Positions 58,560 through 64,000 of a stretch of 64,000 bases of DNA are shown here, piece after piece; within the stretch, counting starts at the first letter, position 1; each line of letters opens with the position of its first letter. The position numbers were made by a program, and so were the translations under genes. The stretch covers positions 5,087,001 to 5,151,000 of the forward strand of contig NZ_CP046622.1 in the NCBI RefSeq assembly GCF_009755665.1, written 5' to 3'. A model generated the notes under the pieces. It was given only the letters and a program-made list of their open reading frames with translations. It had not been told where the DNA came from and made no database searches. The DNA is from Variovorax paradoxus. Its GTDB lineage: Bacteria; Pseudomonadota; Gammaproteobacteria; Burkholderiales; Burkholderiaceae_C.

Positions 58560-59030
58560 TCAGAGCTCGGTCTTCAGGCGGCTGAGCAAGTCGGCATGAA
58601 CGCCGGCGTTGACTTCCTTGCGGAGAATCTGCTCGGCACCCTTGACGGCCAGTGCGGCCACCTGCTCGCGCAGCGCCTCACGCGCACGCACGGACTGCTG
58701 GTTGGCCTCTTCGCGCGCGGCGGCCACGATCTTGTTGGCCTCCTCGGTTGCGCGGCTCTTGGCCTCTTCGATGATCTGCTGGGCACGGCGCTCGGCATCG
58801 GCCAGGCGATTGGTGGTCTCGTTACGAGACGCCACCAGTTCCTGCTCGACACGCTGGTTGGCGGAGGCCAGTTCGGCCTTGGCCTTCTCGGCGGCCGCCA
58901 GGCCCGCAGCGATCTTTTGTGCTCGTTCGTCCAAGGCCTTCGCGATCGGCGGCCACACGAATTTCATCGTGAACAGCACAAGCAGCAGGAAGACGATGGC
59001 CTGAACGAACAGGGTCGCGTTGATACTCAC
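58560..59030 (-). CDS. atpF: F1Fo ATP synthase subunit b
   Basis: 156 residues from the GTG start (59028-59030), the standard length. One N-terminal membrane helix ([25 protein letters not shown]) is followed by a long charged coiled coil rich in A, E and R. The frame is open upstream but the extension is not conserved. It forms the peripheral stalk (stator). Confidence 0.95.
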   Translation of the reverse strand: MSINATLFVQAIVFLLLVLFTMKFVWPPIAKALDERAQKIAAGLAAAEKAKAELASANQRVEQELVASRNETTNRLADAERRAQQIIEEAKSRATEEANKIVAAAREEANQQSVRAREALREQVAALAVKGAEQILRKEVNAGVHADLLSRLKTEL

Positions 59031-59064
59031 GGCAACACCTTTCTGGAGTGGCGTTGAACGGAAA

Positions 59065-59331
<267 letters not shown>

Positions 59332-59371
59332 TTAATACAGATTGAAAGCAAACGAAAAGAAAAAAGAAAAC

Positions 59372-60250
59372 TCAATGCGCTTCATGAGCCTGGCCGAGAT
59401 AGATCAGGGTCAGCATCATGAAAATGAATGCCTGAAGCGTGATCACCAGGATGTGGAAGATCGCCCAGACGGTACCGGCAATGACGTGCCCGATGGGCAG
59501 CATCACTCCCGAGAACGAGGCTGCCATCGCACCACCCATGAGCGCGATCAGCATGAAAACGAGTTCACCCGCATACATGTTGCCGAACAACCGCATGCCG
59601 TGCGAGACGGTCTTCGCCAGGTATTCGATGACTTGCATCAGCAGGTTGATCGGCCAGAGCACGGGGTGGGCACCGAAAGGCGCGGTGATGAGTTCGTGGC
59701 CCCAGCCGCCCAGGCCCTTGATCTTGACGCTGTAGAACAGGCACAGCAGCAGTACCGAGGTCGACAGGCCGAGCGTGGTGGAGAGGTCGGCCGTGGGAAC
59801 GACGCGCATGTAGGCATGGTGCGGATCGTGTCCGGCAGCCTCGAAAACCTTGCCCCAGAGCGAGGGCAGCAGGTCGACCGGCAACATGTCCATGGCGTTC
59901 AGCAGGAAGATCCAGACGAACACGGTGAGCGCCAGCGGCGCAATGAACTTGCGACTTTTTGCGTTGCGAATGTTCGACTTGGCCTGGTTGTCGACCATTT
60001 CGACGAGCATTTCGACCGCGGCCTGGAACCGGCCCGGCACGCCCGGCGTGGCCTTGCGAGCAGCCAGCCACAGCACAAAGCAACCCAGGGCACCGACGAT
60101 CAGCGCATAGAGCACCGAGTCGAGGTTGATGACGTTGAAGTCGACGATGGCCTTCTGGACCACGGGATTGAGGCTCCAGTCAACTTGCCAGTGCTGGAGG
60201 TGGTGAACGATGTATTCACTCGCGGTCGGGGCGTGACTTTCGGCGGCCAT
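59372..60250 (-). CDS. atpB: F1Fo ATP synthase subunit a
   Basis: 292 residues with about six membrane helices; characteristic pieces are [31 protein letters not shown] near the start, [21 protein letters not shown], and the key [26 protein letters not shown], whose arginine faces the c-ring. It contains the proton half-channels. It follows atpI. Confidence 0.97.
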   Translation of the reverse strand: MAAESHAPTASEYIVHHLQHWQVDWSLNPVVQKAIVDFNVINLDSVLYALIVGALGCFVLWLAARKATPGVPGRFQAAVEMLVEMVDNQAKSNIRNAKSRKFIAPLALTVFVWIFLLNAMDMLPVDLLPSLWGKVFEAAGHDPHHAYMRVVPTADLSTTLGLSTSVLLLCLFYSVKIKGLGGWGHELITAPFGAHPVLWPINLLMQVIEYLAKTVSHGMRLFGNMYAGELVFMLIALMGGAMAASFSGVMLPIGHVIAGTVWAIFHILVITLQAFIFMMLTLIYLGQAHEAH

Positions 60251-60274
60251 CTTTCAGCGTCTCTTTTTAAACAG

Positions 60275-60748
60275 TCAAATCCGGTTCAACAATCCGGGCC
60301 GCACCAGCAGGGCCACCCAGTACATTTTCATGGCGACCACCACGCCGGCCAGCAAGGCCAGCCAACTGATGCTCTCGATCAGCCACGGTGCCGCCGCCAG
60401 CAAGGCAACGGTCAACGCGATCTTGATCAACTCCCACACAAAAAACCGCAGCATGACAGCAGATTGCGACACGGCACCGCGTGCCCGCCGCACACCCCGG
60501 ACGAACAATGCCGCCGGAATCGCTACCGCCATGGCTCCGTAAAAAGCCGACACCGCGGCACTTGGCCGCTGAGTCCACATCCATGCCACTCCGGCCACAA
60601 GCAATCCCATGGCCACCTGGGCCCCAATCACCCACCAGGGCGACATTTCGGGATTTTTCTCGCGAAGCCGCTGGGCCTCTTCGGCGGTCAGCGGCTTGAA
60701 GTCGGAGACTTCGGCATCGATCTCGGAGACAGGAGCGCTGGTTGTCAT
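60275..60748 (-). CDS. atpI: ATP synthase subunit I (AtpI)
   Basis: 157 residues from ATG 60746-60748. Four hydrophobic segments (WWVIGAQVAMGLLVAGVAWMW, SAFYGAMAVAIPAALFVRG, ELIKIALTVALLAAAPWLI and WLALLAGVVVAMKMYWVALLV) and the family motif FVWELIKIALTV. AtpI helps assembly of the c-ring. It is the first gene of the operon; the promoter -10 lies about 47 bp upstream. Confidence 0.9.
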   Translation of the reverse strand: MTTSAPVSEIDAEVSDFKPLTAEEAQRLREKNPEMSPWWVIGAQVAMGLLVAGVAWMWTQRPSAAVSAFYGAMAVAIPAALFVRGVRRARGAVSQSAVMLRFFVWELIKIALTVALLAAAPWLIESISWLALLAGVVVAMKMYWVALLVRPGLLNRI

Positions 60749-60794
60749 TGGAATGCCGCTCGCGTTGTCAGCCGTGAATTTAACAAAGCCATTG

Positions 60795-60800
60795 ATTATA
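60795..60800 (-). promoter_or_regulatory. TATAAT -10 box of the ATP synthase operon promoter
   Basis: On the minus strand a perfect TATAAT lies 46 bp before the atpI start codon, in the region divergent from the transaminase gene. A weak -35 (GTCGAG-like) is about 17-18 bp away. Confidence 0.6.
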
Positions 60801-60904
60801 AGTAGAAACCCAGCCCGCTCGACCACCTGATCTGTCACGTTTGCAAAACGAGGCTTCCCTGGCTGACCGGAACCCGACCGGGCGCGCACAACCATAATTC
60901 CCGC

Positions 60905-61810
60905 ATGCACCCTCTTACTGCCGCTCTCCCCACCACGCTCTGCTACCTCGATGGCGAGTACACCGCCCTTCGGGACGCGAAGATCAGCGTGCTCGACCGT
61001 GGCTTCATTTTCGGTGACGGCATCTATGAAGTCGTCCCCGTCTACGGCGGCCAGCCCTTTTGCTTCGAAGAACACATGGCGCGGCTCGATCGCTCGCTGG
61101 CCGAGCTGCAGATTGCCAACCCGCTCACGCTCGCCCAATGGCGCGACATCGTCATGCGGTTGGCCGAACCCGGCGGCGATGCACCCCAGGCCGTGTACTT
61201 TCAGATTACCCGTGGCGTTGCGCCGCGCGATCATGCCATGACCAAGGGCGTGCGCCCGACGGTGTTCGTGATGGTGAATCCGCTGCCCCCGGTGGCCGAT
61301 GCGGTGCGCGCCAAGGGCGTGGCCTGCGTGACCGCGGCCGACTTTCGCTGGGAGAAGGCGCACATCAAGAGCACCAGCCTCCTGGGCGCGGTGCTGGCAC
61401 GGCAGATCAGCGTGGAGGCCGGCGCGGCCGAAACCGTCATGTTCAGGGGCGAATGGCTGAGCGAAGCATCGTCGAGCAACGTGTGGATCGCCAAAGACGG
61501 CCAACTCATCGGCCCGCCCAAGGACAACCTGGTGCTGACCGGCATCCGCTACGGCCTGCTGGAGCGCCTGTGCGCCGAGCGCGGCATTCCGTTTGCCCTG
61601 CGCCGCATTTCACGCCACGAAGTGTTCGGCGCCGATGAGTTGCTGCTCTCCTCGGCCAGCAAGGAAGTGCTGCCCGTGGTGACGCTCGACGGCCAGGCCA
61701 TTGGGAACGGCCGACCCGGCCCCATCTACCAAGCCTTGTACGCGGCTTACCAAGAGGCCAAGCAGCGCAACGCAGAGAAGCCACAGAAACAAGGAGTGAC
61801 CCCCGCATGA
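60905..61810 (+). CDS. dat: D-amino acid aminotransferase (class IV PLP enzyme)
   Basis: 301 residues. Class IV aminotransferase: LCYLDGEYTALRDAKISVLDRGFIFGDGIYEVVPVYGGQPF at the N terminus, the PLP lysine K155 in WEKAHIKSTSLLGAVLA, and the cofactor-binding EASSSNVWIAKDGQL. The GDGIYEVVPVY form fits the D-amino-acid transaminase class rather than the branched-chain class. It overlaps the DUF493 gene start by 4 bp and so is the first gene of a four-gene set ending in lipA. Confidence 0.92.
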   Translation: MHPLTAALPTTLCYLDGEYTALRDAKISVLDRGFIFGDGIYEVVPVYGGQPFCFEEHMARLDRSLAELQIANPLTLAQWRDIVMRLAEPGGDAPQAVYFQITRGVAPRDHAMTKGVRPTVFVMVNPLPPVADAVRAKGVACVTAADFRWEKAHIKSTSLLGAVLARQISVEAGAAETVMFRGEWLSEASSSNVWIAKDGQLIGPPKDNLVLTGIRYGLLERLCAERGIPFALRRISRHEVFGADELLLSSASKEVLPVVTLDGQAIGNGRPGPIYQALYAAYQEAKQRNAEKPQKQGVTPA

Positions 61811-62112
61811 CCGACAGCACCACCGACACGAGCACTCCGATTCCCGATCCGCGCAAGGAATCGTTGATCGAATACCCCTCGCAGTTCCCGATCAAGGTCA
61901 TGGGCGTCAAGGCCGACGGCTTCGTGCATGCCATCACGCAGATTGCGGAACGCTTCGATCCGGCCTTCGATGCCACCACGGTCGAGCTGCGCGACAGCAA
62001 GGCGGGCAACTACCTGGGCGTGACGATCACCGTGACCGCCACCAGCCGCGAGCAGCTCGACGACCTGTATCGCGCCCTGTCGACGCATCCGTCGGTCAAG
62101 GTCGTCCTCTGA
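61807..62112 (+). CDS. DUF493 (YbeD-like) family protein
   Basis: 101 residues. Small ferredoxin-like fold: [33 protein letters not shown] and [32 protein letters not shown] are the family signatures. It sits directly before lipB, as ybeD does in E. coli, where it is linked to lipoate genes; the molecular role is unknown. Its ATG overlaps the transaminase stop. Confidence 0.93.
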   Translation: MTDSTTDTSTPIPDPRKESLIEYPSQFPIKVMGVKADGFVHAITQIAERFDPAFDATTVELRDSKAGNYLGVTITVTATSREQLDDLYRALSTHPSVKVVL

Positions 62113-62125
62113 CACCAAGGCCCTG

Positions 62126-62827
62126 ATGGCGGTCTCAGAACACGCATCCACCGCTGCCATTGCCACGCAATGGCTGGGCCGCGTCGACTATGCCGAGACC
62201 TTCGAGGCAATGAAGCGGTTCACGCTCGAGCGCGAGGCTGAAACGCCCGATGCGCTCTGGATGTGCGAGCACGCGCCCGTGTTCACGCAAGGCATTGCGG
62301 GCAAGCAGGACCACATCCTGAATCCGGGCGAGATTCCTGTGGTGCAGACCGATCGCGGCGGGCAGGTCACCTTCCACGGCCCGGGCCAGGTGGTGGGATA
62401 CCCGCTCATCGACCTGCGCCGCGCCGGCTACTACGTGAAGGAATACGTCTACCGCATCGAGGAATCGGTGCTGCGCACGCTGGCGCATTTCGGGGTGACG
62501 GGGCACCGCGTGGCGGGCGCGCCGGGCATCTACGTGCGGCTGGACGACCCGTTCTCCCATGCCGCGCTGACCGGCCCGCTGCCCGCCGGCGACCCGTTTC
62601 GGGGCCTGGGCAAGATCGCCGCGCTGGGCATCAAGGTGAGCCGCCACGCCACCTACCACGGCGTGGCGCTCAACGCCCGGATGGACCTCGAACCCTTCTC
62701 GCGGATCAACCCTTGCGGCTACGCGGGGCTGCAAACGGTCGATCTTTCTACAATCGGGGTCCAAACCACATGGGAAGACGCTGCCCGGGTCCTGAGCCAG
62801 AAGCTCACCACCTATCTGGCGCCCTAG
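62126..62827 (+). CDS. lipB: lipoyl(octanoyl) transferase LipB
   Basis: 233 residues. Transfers octanoyl from acyl-carrier protein to lipoyl domains. [23 protein letters not shown] is the family core; catalytic lysine in [23 protein letters not shown] and cysteine in [15 protein letters not shown]. It lies 13 bp after the DUF493 gene and 7 bp before lipA. Confidence 0.97.
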   Translation: MAVSEHASTAAIATQWLGRVDYAETFEAMKRFTLEREAETPDALWMCEHAPVFTQGIAGKQDHILNPGEIPVVQTDRGGQVTFHGPGQVVGYPLIDLRRAGYYVKEYVYRIEESVLRTLAHFGVTGHRVAGAPGIYVRLDDPFSHAALTGPLPAGDPFRGLGKIAALGIKVSRHATYHGVALNARMDLEPFSRINPCGYAGLQTVDLSTIGVQTTWEDAARVLSQKLTTYLAP

Positions 62828-62834
62828 CAATCCA

Positions 62835-63818
62835 ATGAGCACCACCGAAGTCGTCCGCGACGCGCAAAGCGCCGAAAACTACAACCCGCTGGCCAAGCAG
62901 AAGGCCGCGGCCAAGCTCTCGCGCATTCCGGTCAAGGTGGTGCAGCAGGGCGAGGTGCTCAAGAAGCCCGAGTGGATTCGCGTGAAGGCCGGCAGCCCCA
63001 CCACCCGCTTCTACGAAATCAAGCAGATCCTGCGCGAAAGCAACCTGCACACGGTCTGTGAAGAGGCTTCGTGCCCGAACATCGGCGAATGCTTCGGCAA
63101 TGGCACGGCCACCTTCATGATCATGGGCGACAAGTGCACGCGCCGCTGCCCGTTCTGCGACGTGGGCCATGGCCGCCCCGATCCGCTCGACAAGGACGAA
63201 CCGCTCAACCTTGCCAAGACCATCGCCAAGCTGCGCCTGAAGTATGTGGTGATCACCAGCGTCGACCGCGACGACCTGCGCGATGGCGGCAGCCAGCATT
63301 TCGTCGATTGCATCAAGAACATCCGCGAGCTCTCGCCGATGACGCAGATCGAGATCCTCGTGCCCGACTTCCGCGGCCGCGACGACCGCGCACTCGAGAT
63401 CCTGAAGGCCGCGCCGCCGGACGTGATGAACCACAACCTCGAGACCGCGCCCCGCCTCTATAAAGAAGCGCGCCCCGGCAGCGACTACCAGTTCAGCCTG
63501 AACCTGCTGAAGAAGTTCAAGGCGCTGCACCCCGACGTGCCGACCAAGAGCGGCATCATGGTAGGCCTGGGCGAAACCGACGAAGAGATCCTGCAGGTGA
63601 TGCGCGACATGCGCGCCCACGACATCGACATGCTGACCATTGGCCAGTATCTGTCGCCGTCGGGCTCGCACCTGCCGGTGCGCCGTTATGTGCACCCGGA
63701 CACCTTCAAGATGTTCGAGGAAGAGGCCTACAAGATGGGCTTCAGCCACGCGGCCGTGGGAGCGATGGTGCGGTCCAGCTATCACGCGGACCAGCAGGCG
63801 CACGCCGCCGGGGTTTAA
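62835..63818 (+). CDS. lipA: lipoyl synthase LipA
   Basis: 327 residues. Radical-SAM enzyme inserting two sulfurs into octanoyl groups. The auxiliary cluster cysteines are C75, C80 and C86 ([12 protein letters not shown]) and the radical-SAM CxxxCxxC is C101, C105 and C108 (CTRRCPFC). [46 protein letters not shown] and the C-terminal [13 protein letters not shown] are all present. It completes the lipoate pathway with lipB. Confidence 0.98.
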   Translation: MSTTEVVRDAQSAENYNPLAKQKAAAKLSRIPVKVVQQGEVLKKPEWIRVKAGSPTTRFYEIKQILRESNLHTVCEEASCPNIGECFGNGTATFMIMGDKCTRRCPFCDVGHGRPDPLDKDEPLNLAKTIAKLRLKYVVITSVDRDDLRDGGSQHFVDCIKNIRELSPMTQIEILVPDFRGRDDRALEILKAAPPDVMNHNLETAPRLYKEARPGSDYQFSLNLLKKFKALHPDVPTKSGIMVGLGETDEEILQVMRDMRAHDIDMLTIGQYLSPSGSHLPVRRYVHPDTFKMFEEEAYKMGFSHAAVGAMVRSSYHADQQAHAAGV

Positions 63819-63919
63819 CAACTGATGCAGCCGCGGCGGCAAGCAGCCCGTCGCGTGCAGCTCACCCGGTCCGGCGCTTCTTCGCTATCCTGCCGTCTGG
63901 CCAAGACGAAGGATCGATT

Positions 63920-64000
63920 TTGCAAACGCACCCCGCCATCCAAGCCGCGATGGAACGCGATTTCGGCGCCATTGCCGACCTGGTTCGCCTCCATGCGCAA
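63920..64000 (+). CDS. start of an unidentified gene (TTG start, runs off the window)
   Basis: 27 codons from TTG 63920, preceded by AAGGA at 63909-63913. The reading frame MQTHPAIQAAMERDFGAIADLVRLHAQ stays open to the window edge. The sequence is helical, with an N-terminal style seen in M20-type peptidases, but too little is visible to identify it. Confidence 0.55.
   Translation, partial: MQTHPAIQAAMERDFGAIADLVRLHAQ

Noticed and set aside
63815..64000. 61-codon minus-strand frame at the right edge
   Set aside because: Antisense to the plus-strand frame starting at TTG 63920, which has a good ribosome-binding site.

Overview
This is a GC-rich bacterial window whose gene order and protein families point to a betaproteobacterium of the Comamonadaceae, most likely Variovorax or a close relative. 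This is inferred from the atpIBEFHAGDC operon divergent from a D-amino-acid transaminase and lipB-lipA gene set, the ligase-associated repair cluster, and a Comamonadaceae-style palindromic repeat. No ribosomal RNA lies in the window.

Layout. 1-3.0 kb: dolP, diaA, yraN divergent from rsmI, then a glutathione S-transferase. 3.2-16.4 kb: a two-partner secretion locus, with a TpsB outer-membrane transporter, a 2947-residue TpsA filamentous haemagglutinin-like exoprotein, and a LuxR-type response regulator plus membrane histidine kinase directly downstream. 16.4-26.5 kb: an accessory island of visibly lower and mixed GC. It holds an orphan gene, a small Xre regulator with a perfect palindrome in front, a DUF1993 protein, a giant protein ending in a PD-(D/E)XK nuclease domain, and a membrane-anchored KAP-family P-loop NTPase. 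The island ends at a tRNA-Arg(CCG). 26.6-33.4 kb: an AcrR-type repressor divergent from a complete RND efflux pump (adaptor, HAE1 transporter, outer-membrane factor), with an E. coli AcrR-like operator between them. 33.4-39.2 kb: a membrane cytochrome c, several housekeeping or unknown enzymes, and a LemA plus two TPM-domain gene set.

39.3-46 kb: a ligase-associated DNA damage response cluster (phosphoesterase, Lhr-type helicase, ATP-dependent ligase, metallo-beta-lactamase exonuclease) interrupted by trxC on the other strand. 46-53.5 kb: a DUF3617 protein, a PAP2-type membrane phosphatase, and a sugar ABC transporter operon led by its ROK regulator and ending in a Gfo/Idh/MocA dehydrogenase. 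53.6-60.8 kb: the whole F1Fo ATP synthase operon on the minus strand, with a clear terminator and a TATAAT -10 box. 60.9-64 kb: D-amino-acid transaminase, a DUF493 protein, lipB and lipA, and the start of a further gene.

The part most likely to be undescribed is the pair at 18.7-26.1 kb. A KAP NTPase with four predicted membrane helices lies upstream of a ~1264-residue protein whose only recognisable part is a C-terminal PD-(D/E)XK nuclease. The island setting, foreign composition and domain pairing (sensor/NTPase plus nuclease) resemble anti-phage or anti-plasmid systems, but I do not recognise this combination as a named one. That function is inference.
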